From: Rhodothermota bacterium
GTDB taxonomy: Bacteria; Hydrogenedentota; Hydrogenedentia; Hydrogenedentales; GCA-2746185
Reading direction: 5' to 3'
Length of the DNA: 6,046 nt
Assembly (NCBI GenBank): GCA_009885415.1
Contig: VFKU01000723.1
Coordinates: 1 to 6,046, forward strand
The notes under the pieces were generated by a model, which did no database searches, was not told where the DNA came from, and worked only from the letters and a program-made list of their open reading frames with translations. This document shows positions 1-5,954 of this stretch, piece by piece. The translations under genes were made by a program, and so were the position numbers. The first letter of the stretch is position 1; each line of letters begins with the position of its first letter.

Positions 1-59
1 CACGGGGGGCCGCCCCTACGCCGTCGGCGATCCCGGCGGGAAGTCCAGGGGCGACTTCC
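1..59. repeat. hairpin-rich left edge, probable interspersed-repeat fragment
   Basis: The first 20 bases are a G-run followed by a C-run (GGGGGGCCGCCCC at 5-17) that can fold on itself. At 39-59 there is a perfect 7-bp inverted repeat, GGAAGTC and GACTTCC, around the 7-base loop CAGGGGC. No T-run follows, so it is not a standard intrinsic terminator. Read on the minus strand, the left edge (CGTAGGGGCGGCCCC) resembles a short intergenic repeat I remember from many uncultured-bacterium genomes; that is recollection, not a search. The element is probably cut by the window edge. It could instead be the 3' untranslated end of a gene to the left. Confidence 0.35.
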
Positions 60-159
60 TATATCCTTGCGCGGTTTGTTGCCATGGCGCGACACGAAAG
101 TGTGTAGAAAAAATGCAGGTGCGAAACAAGGTGCTGGCGCGGAAGTCAAGGGATCGCCG
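60..159. other. non-coding spacer, nothing firm
   Basis: I see no supported gene here. Small features are an 8-bp palindrome GCCATGGC (81-88) and a 4-bp stem ACAC/GTGT closed by a GAAA tetraloop (92-103), both short enough to be chance. An open frame starts at 113 but lacks a ribosome binding site and runs through the repeat-like element at 160-226, so I do not call it. Confidence 0.4.
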
Positions 160-226
160 TTTGGAGTTCGGCCTTCAGGCGGTGCGCTCGGGCGGCGCTA
201 AACCGCGTAAACGCGGAACTCCGAAC
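160..226. repeat. palindromic intergenic repeat-like element
   Basis: The outer arms are GGAGTTC (163-169) and GAACTCC (216-222), a perfect 7-bp inverted repeat. GTTCGG (166-171) and CCGAAC (221-226) form a second, overlapping pairing. Inside the right arm is a compact hairpin, CCGCG-TAAA-CGCGG (203-216). The left arm continues as GGCCTTCAGGCGG, so the arms are longer but imperfect. This layout resembles short dispersed palindromic elements that I recall from metagenome-derived genomes, typically with an arm like GGCGGAACTCCGAAC. Only one copy lies in the window, so repetition is inferred. It sits between the left edge and the putative promoter of the carbamoyltransferase gene. Confidence 0.5.
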
Positions 227-272
227 GTGCCGCGTGTTTTTGCGAGACAAGGGTACCCTAAGGCCTAACTGA

Positions 273-300
273 TTGATAGGCAATAACTTGGACATATTTT
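273..300 (+). promoter_or_regulatory. possible sigma70-like promoter for the carbamoyltransferase gene
   Basis: Between the repeat-like element and the ATG at 354 the sequence becomes clearly AT-richer (about 271-317). A candidate -35 box TTGATA (273-278) and a -10 box TATTTT (295-300) are 16 bases apart. Each matches the consensus only partly, and other pairings such as TTGGAC at 289-294 are possible. A start near 307 would give a leader of about 47 bases. The local composition and the lack of a gene upstream on this strand favour a promoter here, but the exact boxes are uncertain. Confidence 0.3.
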
Positions 301-353
301 GTATCTTTGAAAGAGTATCGCCTGAATCCGAGCCGGGGCTGAAGTAGCGCGCG

Positions 354-2171
354 ATGAACATTCTTGGGATATCCGCTTTCTACCACGACAGCGCGGCGGC
401 GCTGGTTCGCGATGGCGAGATCGTGGCTGCGGCGCAGGAGGAGCGCTTCTCGCGGAAGAAGCATGATCCACGCTTCCCGAAGCTGGCCGCGGCGTATTGC
501 CTGCGCGAGGCGGGGATCGGCATCGAGCAGGTGGACTATGTGGCGTTTTACGACAAGCCCTTTGTGAAGTTCGAGCGCTTGCTGACGACCTATCTCGCGG
601 TGGCGCCGCGCGGCATTCTGTCCTTCTATGATCAGATGCCCGGCTGGTTGAAAGAAAAAATCTTCATGCGGCGGACGGTCCGCAAGGAGCTGGAGTACGA
701 CGGCCAGGTCTTGTTTTGCAGCCACCACCAATCGCACGCGGCCTCGGCGTTTTTTCCCAGCCCTTTCGAGAAGGCGGCGTTCATCACGGTGGACGGCGTC
801 GGCGAATGGGCGACGACGACCTTCGGCGTCGGCGAAGGAAACAAGGTCAAGATTCTCAAAGAGATCAACTTCCCCCACTCGCTCGGCTTGCTGTACTCCG
901 CGTTCACGTACTTCACCGGGTTCAAGGTGAACAGCGGCGAATACAAGCTGATGGGCCTGGCGCCCTACGGCGAGCCGAAGTATGTGGACGTCATCCGCAG
1001 GGAACTCATCGACATCAAGGACGACGGCTCCTACCGGCTGAACATGGACTACTTCGACTATGCCGGCGGGCAGCGCATGACGAACGCGAAGCTTGATGCG
1101 CTTTTCGGCGGGCCGCCGCGAAAAGCAGAGACGAAATTCACGCAGCGCGAGATGGATCTGGCGCGGTCGATCCAGGACGTGACCGAGGAGGTGATGCTGA
1201 AGATGGCGCACCACGTGCACGCGGTGACCGGGATGGAGAACTTGTGCCTGGCGGGCGGCGTGGCGCTGAACTGCGTGGCGAACGGCCGCATCCTGCGCGA
1301 GGGCCCGTTCAAGGACGTGTGGATTCAACCGGCGGCGGGCGATGCGGGAAACGCGCTGGGCAGCGCGCTCTTCGCCTGGCACCAGGTGCTCGGCAACGCG
1401 CGCAAGGCGGACAAGCGGCGACAAAAGGCGACCTACCTCGGCCCGCAGTATTCGGATGAGGAGATTCGGACATTCCTCGATGCCGAGGGCGTGCCTTACG
1501 AATACTACGCGGACGAGGCCGCGTTGCTCGATCGCGTGGCCGGCGTATTGGCGAGTGAGAACGTCGCCGGATGGTTCCAGGGACGCATGGAATTCGGCCC
1601 GCGGGCGCTGGGCGCGCGGAGCATCCTGGGCGACCCGCGATCGCGGCAGATGCAGAGCGTGCTGAACCTGAAAATAAAATTCCGCGAATCCTTTCGGCCC
1701 TTTGCGCCTTCGGTGCTGCGTGAGCGTGCGGGCGAATGTTTCGAGCTCGACCACGACAGTCCGTACATGCTGGTCGTCGCGCCGGTACGCAAGGAGCGCC
1801 TGCGCGAATTGACGGCCGAAGAAAAACAGGCGCAAGGTTTCGACAAGCTCAAAGTCATCCGATCCGACCTGCCGGCGATCACGCACGTGGACAATTCCGC
1901 GCGCATCCAGACGGTAGAGAAAGAAGATAACCCGCGCTACCACGGGCTGATTCAAAAATTCTACGAGAAGACCGGCTGCCCGGTGATTATTAACACCTCG
2001 TTCAACGTGCGGGGCGAACCGATCGTGTGCACGCCGCAGGAAGCGCTGACCTGCTTCATGCGGACCAAGATGGATTTTCTGGTGCTCGGCTCCTTCGTGC
2101 TCGATAAATCCATGCAGAAGAACTGGGTGGAACCGGACAAGAACTGGATGGAACAGTACGAGCTCGACTAG
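354..2171 (+). CDS. NodU/CmcH/TobZ-family O-carbamoyltransferase
   Basis: This is a 605-residue, full-length member of the carbamoyltransferase family that includes NodU, CmcH, TobZ and SxtI. Such enzymes make carbamoyl-adenylate from carbamoyl phosphate and ATP, then pass the carbamoyl group to a hydroxyl on a sugar or metabolite. The N-terminal Kae1-like domain shows GISAFYHDSAAAL (5-17), the metal-binding HxxxH pair H124/H128, D147 in TVDGVGEW and D330 in AAGDAGNALG. By spacing these match the metal ligands known for TobZ. The C-terminal YrdC-like domain shows GRMEFGPRALGARSILGDPR (410-429), FRESFRPFAP (443-452) and INTSFNVRGEP (546-556). The ATG is chosen because the conserved MNILGISAFYHDSAAA opening begins there, although I see no good ribosome binding site. 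An SxtJ-like gene follows after 18 bases. The acceptor is unknown: cell-surface polysaccharide, glycolipid and secondary metabolite are all possible. No catalytic residue appears lost. Confidence 0.95.
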   Translation: MNILGISAFYHDSAAALVRDGEIVAAAQEERFSRKKHDPRFPKLAAAYCLREAGIGIEQVDYVAFYDKPFVKFERLLTTYLAVAPRGILSFYDQMPGWLKEKIFMRRTVRKELEYDGQVLFCSHHQSHAASAFFPSPFEKAAFITVDGVGEWATTTFGVGEGNKVKILKEINFPHSLGLLYSAFTYFTGFKVNSGEYKLMGLAPYGEPKYVDVIRRELIDIKDDGSYRLNMDYFDYAGGQRMTNAKLDALFGGPPRKAETKFTQREMDLARSIQDVTEEVMLKMAHHVHAVTGMENLCLAGGVALNCVANGRILREGPFKDVWIQPAAGDAGNALGSALFAWHQVLGNARKADKRRQKATYLGPQYSDEEIRTFLDAEGVPYEYYADEAALLDRVAGVLASENVAGWFQGRMEFGPRALGARSILGDPRSRQMQSVLNLKIKFRESFRPFAPSVLRERAGECFELDHDSPYMLVVAPVRKERLRELTAEEKQAQGFDKLKVIRSDLPAITHVDNSARIQTVEKEDNPRYHGLIQKFYEKTGCPVIINTSFNVRGEPIVCTPQEALTCFMRTKMDFLVLGSFVLDKSMQKNWVEPDKNWMEQYELD

Positions 2172-2189
2172 GAGCGCGGCGGACTTGCG

Positions 2190-2615
2190 ATGATCGACAT
2201 CGACACGAACGACAAAGCGGAGCAGCGGAAATTCGGGCTCGTGATGGGCGCGGCCTTCGCCGTGCTCACGCTGATCCGCGCGTCCATCCACCGCTGGAGC
2301 AGCGGCGAGTGGGGCACGCCGTCGTACGTGTTACTCGACATCGGCGCGGTTTTTGCCGGCCTCGGAGTTTTTGCGCCGCGGGCGCTTCAGCCGGTGTTCT
2401 GGGCGTGGATCAAGTTCGCGATCGGCATGAACTGGGTGATGACGCGCGTGTTCCTCTCGATTGTATTCTTCCTCCTGATCACCCCGACGCGCCTCGTCCG
2501 TTCGGCGATGGGCATCGACGCGCTGAAACGGAAATGGCTGCCCGGCGCGGCGACGTACTGGGAAGAGCCCGACGAACAGCCGGACGATCCGCAGCGCTAC
2601 CTGAACCAGTACTGA
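2190..2615 (+). CDS. SxtJ-like small integral membrane protein
   Basis: This 141-residue protein has a short charged N-terminus with an RKFG motif (13-16) and three likely membrane helices at about 15-31, 46-62 and 86-103. A polar C-terminal tail contains TYWEEP (122-127) and ends RYLNQY. Length, helix layout and the conserved motifs match the family named after SxtJ of the cyanobacterial saxitoxin cluster, where the gene lies directly after the carbamoyltransferase gene sxtI. The same order is seen here, 18 bases after the carbamoyltransferase stop. A ribosome-binding-like AGGAG (2170-2174) overlaps that stop but is 15 bases from the ATG, so reinitiation or coupling is plausible. The biochemical role of this family is not established. 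An inference is that it anchors the soluble carbamoyltransferase at the membrane or helps it act on a membrane-bound acceptor. The family call comes from memory of motifs and gene order. Confidence 0.8.
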   Translation: MIDIDTNDKAEQRKFGLVMGAAFAVLTLIRASIHRWSSGEWGTPSYVLLDIGAVFAGLGVFAPRALQPVFWAWIKFAIGMNWVMTRVFLSIVFFLLITPTRLVRSAMGIDALKRKWLPGAATYWEEPDEQPDDPQRYLNQY

Positions 2616-2650
2616 AATTGTTGATACTATTTCCAGATCGCTTGGATCGC

Positions 2651-2743
2651 GCGAAGAAATCCTCGTGAACGCATCGCGAGATTGCTTGTGCCGATTCTCC
2701 TATTGACCGACGGGGAGATTCTTCGCTACCGCTCAGAATGACA
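2651..2743. repeat. interspersed palindromic repeat-like element
   Basis: The non-coding gap after the SxtJ-like gene holds two copies of one 8-mer in opposite orientation: GCGAAGAA (2651-2658) and TTCTTCGC (2719-2726). The right part continues GCTCAGAATGACA (2731-2743), with an imperfect hairpin pairing ATTCT (2718-2722) with AGAAT (2735-2739). A further TCTCC/GGAGA pairing joins 2696-2700 to 2714-2718. Read on the minus strand, the right end begins TGTCATTCTGAGCG and leads into GCGAAGAATCTC, which closely resembles a very widespread bacterial intergenic repeat I remember from many genomes. Only one element is in the window, so its dispersal cannot be shown here. No long T-run follows, but the folded RNA could still mark or protect the 3' end of the upstream transcript. 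Confidence 0.55.
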
Positions 2744-2788
2744 AGTGGGGTAAGTGTTTCTTGAAGGTCGAAAAAGTCTCTGATTGAT

Positions 2789-2795
2789 GAAGGAG
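2789..2795 (+). promoter_or_regulatory. ribosome binding site that favours the 2808 start
   Basis: GAAGGAG here is the only strong Shine-Dalgarno-like motif near the start of the exporter gene. It lies 12 bases before the ATG at 2808, slightly longer than ideal. It lies inside the reading frame of the alternative upstream starts (TTG at 2784, ATG at 2787), neither of which has a purine-rich site in front. This decides the start at 2808, with moderate certainty. Confidence 0.5.
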
Positions 2796-2807
2796 CAGTT
2801 AATCTCG

Positions 2808-3542
2808 ATGGGCATCTATGTGCTTACGCTGGCGCTGTTTTTCGTTGGCGGAATTGTCCAGGGGTGCATGGGTTTCGGGATGGCGATAGTGGTCGCTCCC
2901 CCACTCTTGTTGTTCCTGCCGGCGACGACGGTGGTGCCGGCGCTGACGATCGCGAGCCTGCTGAACACCGGCACGGCGGCGTGGTCGCTGCGGCGTCATG
3001 CACAGGCCGGCATCGTGGGTCCGCTGGCGCTGGGCGGGATGGCGGGGCTCCCGCTGGGCATCTACCTGCTAAAGACGCTCGACGGCCCGGTGTTCAAGGC
3101 GGGGGTCGGCGCATTGATGGTGGTGCTGGCGCTGCTGCTGATGTCGGGCTGGCGCAGGCCGTTGCGCAATCCGCGCGCGGCGCTGTTGCCGGTCGGATTT
3201 GCAAGCGGATTTCTCGGGGGCAGCATCTCGATCAGCGGCCCGCCGATCGTGTTGTTTCTGACCAATCTCGGTGTGTCGCGCGACGAATTCCGCGCGAACT
3301 CGCTGGCGTATTTTGCGTTCACCGGATTTATGGCGCTGATCGGGTTTGTCGTCTCCGGCATCCTCACGCGCGAGATCGCGTGGTATGCGGCGGGGCTGAT
3401 TCCCGCGGTCTTCCTCGGCACACAGGCGGGGCTGCACCTCGCCACGCGCCTGGGCCAACTGGTGTTTCAGCGCTTGACGCTGGGGGCGGTGGCGGTGATG
3501 GGGTTGATTCTGCTGGTGCGGAGTCTGATCGCGTTGGCGTAA
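2808..3542 (+). CDS. TauE/SafE-family membrane exporter
   Basis: This 244-residue, almost wholly hydrophobic protein has the size and two-half layout of the TauE/SafE (DUF81) family, with about seven to eight membrane helices. The N-terminal half carries GFGMAIVVAPPLL (22-34). The second half carries the related GGSISISGPPIVLFL (137-151). These glycine/proline-rich repeats are the family hallmark. Relatives export sulfite, sulfoacetate or similar organosulfur anions, or take up related compounds; the substrate cannot be told from sequence alone. The start at 2808 follows the AAGGAG site and places the first helix immediately at the N-terminus. In-frame starts at 2784 (TTG) and 2787 (ATG) would add seven or eight residues. 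The gene is 192 bases downstream of the SxtJ-like gene with a repeat-like element between, so it is probably not part of that unit. It ends 16 bases from the convergent prs gene. No sulfur-metabolism gene is nearby to support a substrate. Confidence 0.88.
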   Translation: MGIYVLTLALFFVGGIVQGCMGFGMAIVVAPPLLLFLPATTVVPALTIASLLNTGTAAWSLRRHAQAGIVGPLALGGMAGLPLGIYLLKTLDGPVFKAGVGALMVVLALLLMSGWRRPLRNPRAALLPVGFASGFLGGSISISGPPIVLFLTNLGVSRDEFRANSLAYFAFTGFMALIGFVVSGILTREIAWYAAGLIPAVFLGTQAGLHLATRLGQLVFQRLTLGAVAVMGLILLVRSLIALA

Positions 3543-3558
3543 TTCCTGCTCCGAAAGT

Positions 3559-4446
3559 TCAGGCGACGATTTCGCGGATGGCCGGGGCGAGGAGTTCGGC
3601 AACGTCGATCCGGTTGGTCTCGTGCGGGATGGTGTTGCAGGTGACGACTTCGGCGATGCCTGCGGCGAGCATCTCGGTGTAGGCCTTTTCTGCGAAGACG
3701 GCGTGAATGGCAACGCAGATCGGCGCGGTCATGCCGGCGGCGAGCAGGTGTCGGGCGGTCTCGGTCATGGTGCGACCGGTCGAGATGATGTCATCGACGA
3801 GGACGGGCGTGTGGTGCCGCCAGCGATCGATCTGCGGCACGCTGACGCTCACGTCGCGATCGCCGTGACGTTCTTTTTCCAGCACGACATAGGGCGCGCC
3901 GGCGCCGGCCGCTACGGCGGCGACCCATTGCGCGCTCTCCGCATCGGGCCCGATGAGCAGCGGCTCACGGATGCGCTCGCGGATCCATCGGGAGACGAGC
4001 GGCGCGGCGCTGAGCGCGCGCGCGGGGATGGGGTAGATTTCCTTGAGCGAAGAACGGCGATGCAGGTGCGGATCGATGGTGACCATCCAATCCACCGAGC
4101 GCGAGAGCATTTCGGCGAAGTAGGTCGAGGTGATCGCCTCACCGGGGCGGAAGCGGCGGTCCTGGCGCATGTAGGCCAGGTAGGGCGCGACGAGCCCGAC
4201 GCGCGCGGCGCCGAGATCTTTGCAAAGGCGCGCGAGGAAGAGCAAGGGCAGCAGTTTTACGTCGGGGCGATCGAGCGTGCAGACGAGCGCGACCTCGTGG
4301 CCCGCGACGGGCGTGTCGAGGCGGACGTAGGACTCGCCGTCGGGGAAGCGGCGGATCTCGGCGGCGCCGCGATCGGCGCCGATGCGCGAAGCGAGCGAGG
4401 CGGCAATGGTTTCGTTTTCGGGCAGCGCGAAGACGAGGGGCGTCAT
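3559..4446 (-). CDS. prs: ribose-phosphate pyrophosphokinase (PRPP synthetase), short archaeal-like form
   Basis: This 295-residue enzyme transfers pyrophosphate from ATP to ribose 5-phosphate to give PRPP, the donor for nucleotide synthesis and base salvage. Visible motifs are RFPDGESYVRL (33-43), YLAYMRQDRRF (89-99), the TIDPHLHR metal/ATP region (123-130), a lysine in LEKER (K191) matching the catalytic flexible loop, and the PRPP-binding loop VDDIISTGRTM (217-227). It is shorter than the roughly 315-residue classical bacterial enzyme. Its YLAYMRQDRRFRPGEA segment and LEK loop look more like archaeal PRPP synthetases such as that of Methanocaldococcus. The ATG overlaps the stop of the phosphorylase gene by four bases (ATGA, 4443-4446), so the two are translationally coupled. 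All key motifs are present, so activity is expected. It could be a paralogue devoted to salvage rather than the cell's main PRPP synthetase. Confidence 0.93.
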   Translation of the reverse strand: MTPLVFALPENETIAASLASRIGADRGAAEIRRFPDGESYVRLDTPVAGHEVALVCTLDRPDVKLLPLLFLARLCKDLGAARVGLVAPYLAYMRQDRRFRPGEAITSTYFAEMLSRSVDWMVTIDPHLHRRSSLKEIYPIPARALSAAPLVSRWIRERIREPLLIGPDAESAQWVAAVAAGAGAPYVVLEKERHGDRDVSVSVPQIDRWRHHTPVLVDDIISTGRTMTETARHLLAAGMTAPICVAIHAVFAEKAYTEMLAAGIAEVVTCNTIPHETNRIDVAELLAPAIREIVA

Positions 4447-5954
4447 GCTTCGGCCTCGATGGCGATAATTTCGGAGCCGCTTTCGACGAAGGTCTGCGCG
4501 TAGCTGAGCTCGCCCGGCGACTGCGCGTGGATAGTGAAGAGGGGCTGGCCGCGCTCGACGCGCTGTCCAAGTTTGACGTGCAGATCGAGGCCGGCGCAGG
4601 CATCGTGCGGCGCGCCGGCGAGTTTGGCGACACGCGCAAGACGCCGGTTGTCGATCGCGTCAACGACACCGGCGCGCGCGGCGTGAATGGGCGCGCGGTG
4701 CGGGGCGATCTCCGGTTCGCGGAAGCCGCCCTGGGCCGTGCAAATGGACATGAATTTGCGTAGCGCGGTGCCTTCGCTCAGCGTGCGCTCGGCGACGAGA
4801 GCGCCTTCGCCCTGGCGGACATTGCCGGAAAGTTCGAGCACGTGGCCGGCGAGCGCCACGGACTTTTCGCGCAAATCGCGGGGCGCGTCCCTTTCCCGGC
4901 GCAAGACGGCGAGCACGTCGCGTGCTTCGAGCGCGGGGCCGATGCCGCGGCCGACGGGCTGACTGCCGTCGGAAGTGACGACGAGGACCTCGAGGCCGAC
5001 GGCGTGGGCGACGTCGCGCAGGACCGCGCTGAGTGCGGCGGCCGCGGCGGCGTCGCGCACTTTGGCCGTAGGGCCGACGGGCATGTCGAGGACGACGTGG
5101 GTGGAACCGGCGGCGGCCTTCTTGGAGAGGATGGACGCGATGAGTTGTCCTTCAGAATCGAGATCGAGCGCGCGCTCGATACGAATGAGGATGTCGTCCG
5201 CCGGGCTCAGGCGCACGGCGCCGCCCCACACGATGCAGCCGCCTTCGGCGTCCACAACACGGCGAATCTGCGCGATGTCGAGGTCGACCGGCGCGAGACA
5301 CTCCATGGCGTCGGCGGTGCCGGCGGGCGAGGTGATCGCGCGCGAGGAGGTCTTTGGCATCAGGAGCCCGTTCGCGGCGACGATCGGGACGACGAGCATG
5401 GTCGTACGATTGCCGGGGAGTCCGCCGACGCTGTGCTTGTCCATGATGGGGCGGCGGCCCCAGTCAATGCGTTCGCCGGCGTCGACCATGGCGTGGGTGA
5501 GATCGACAATTTCCGCGAGCGACATGCGGTGCAGCGCGCAGGCGGTGATGAAGGAGGCGAGCTCGACGTCGGCGTAGCGGCCGGCGACGATGTCATCGAT
5601 GATTTCGACGATGGCCTCGCGGGAGAGTTCGTTGCCGTAGATTTTTCCGCGGACGTGGCTGAGCGAGCGGAGGGGGCGCGGATGCGAGACGTGAATGGGC
5701 GTGCCTTCGACGACACCGAGGAGCTTCCAGGCCGCTTCGGAAAATCCGACACTGCCCGCGGGGATCAGTTCATTGTCGGCGACGTTGAGCGTGGCGATGA
5801 TGGCGTGGTTGCCGTTGCGAATGCGGACACGCGACTGGGCCTCGAAGCCCTCCGAGCGGCAGACGCCGCAATCGCGCCGCATATACACGACGGGTTCCTG
5901 GTGGGTATCGATGCCCATCCGGTGCGCGGTGAGGGGAGCGTGTTCGTGCGTCAT
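4443..5954 (-). CDS. deoA: type 2 (archaeal-like) thymidine/AMP phosphorylase
   Basis: This 503-residue protein belongs to the pyrimidine-nucleoside/AMP phosphorylase family, in the long form with an extra N-terminal domain of about 90 residues. The bacterial DeoA form is about 440. It would cleave a nucleoside or nucleoside monophosphate with phosphate to free base plus a (deoxy)ribose phosphate. Motifs are RRDCGVCRSEGFEAQ (26-40), KHSVGGLPGN (173-182) and the family signature SSRAITSPAGTADAME (203-218). D266, S274 and K298 fall where archaeal AMP phosphorylase has its proton donor and substrate contacts. A C-terminal PYNP-type domain covers about 415-500. I chose the ATG at 5954 over a TTG at 5966: relatives begin a few residues before GIDTHQEPVVYMRRDC, and the ATG lies in an ATGA overlap with the frame upstream. 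No close ribosome binding site is seen (AAGGA is 14 bases away), which fits coupling. Whether the substrate is thymidine, another nucleoside or AMP is undecided. Confidence 0.9.
   Translation of the reverse strand: MTHEHAPLTAHRMGIDTHQEPVVYMRRDCGVCRSEGFEAQSRVRIRNGNHAIIATLNVADNELIPAGSVGFSEAAWKLLGVVEGTPIHVSHPRPLRSLSHVRGKIYGNELSREAIVEIIDDIVAGRYADVELASFITACALHRMSLAEIVDLTHAMVDAGERIDWGRRPIMDKHSVGGLPGNRTTMLVVPIVAANGLLMPKTSSRAITSPAGTADAMECLAPVDLDIAQIRRVVDAEGGCIVWGGAVRLSPADDILIRIERALDLDSEGQLIASILSKKAAAGSTHVVLDMPVGPTAKVRDAAAAAALSAVLRDVAHAVGLEVLVVTSDGSQPVGRGIGPALEARDVLAVLRRERDAPRDLREKSVALAGHVLELSGNVRQGEGALVAERTLSEGTALRKFMSICTAQGGFREPEIAPHRAPIHAARAGVVDAIDNRRLARVAKLAGAPHDACAGLDLHVKLGQRVERGQPLFTIHAQSPGELSYAQTFVESGSEIIAIEAEA

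Noticed and set aside
231..241. Intrinsic terminator suggested by CCGCG followed by GTGTTTTTG
   Set aside because: The strong CCGCG-TAAA-CGCGG hairpin ends at 216, about 20 bases before the T-run, too far for a standard intrinsic terminator, and no gene upstream in the window needs one.
113..268. 51-codon plus-strand ORF encoding a basic peptide (begins MQVRNKVLAR)
   Set aside because: There is no ribosome binding site before the ATG, it runs through the palindromic element at 160-226, and the peptide resembles no family I know.
258..2291. 677-codon open frame on the minus strand across the whole carbamoyltransferase gene
   Set aside because: The opposite strand encodes a complete, motif-rich enzyme. 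The antisense product is rich in Arg, His, Val and Leu with no recognisable domain, as expected from the shadow of a GC-rich gene.
2616..2700. Possible third small cassette gene (SxtK-like) after the SxtJ-like gene
   Set aside because: Frames through this stretch give only short polar peptides with no membrane helix and no start with a ribosome binding site.
3543..3558. Shared bidirectional terminator between the convergent exporter and prs genes
   Set aside because: The gap is only 16 bases and contains no inverted repeat or T-run, so no terminator can be supported from it.
3622..4503. 293-codon plus-strand open frame opposite prs
   Set aside because: It is another antisense shadow of a GC-rich gene. 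It has no domain motifs and would cross the junction of two confidently identified minus-strand genes.
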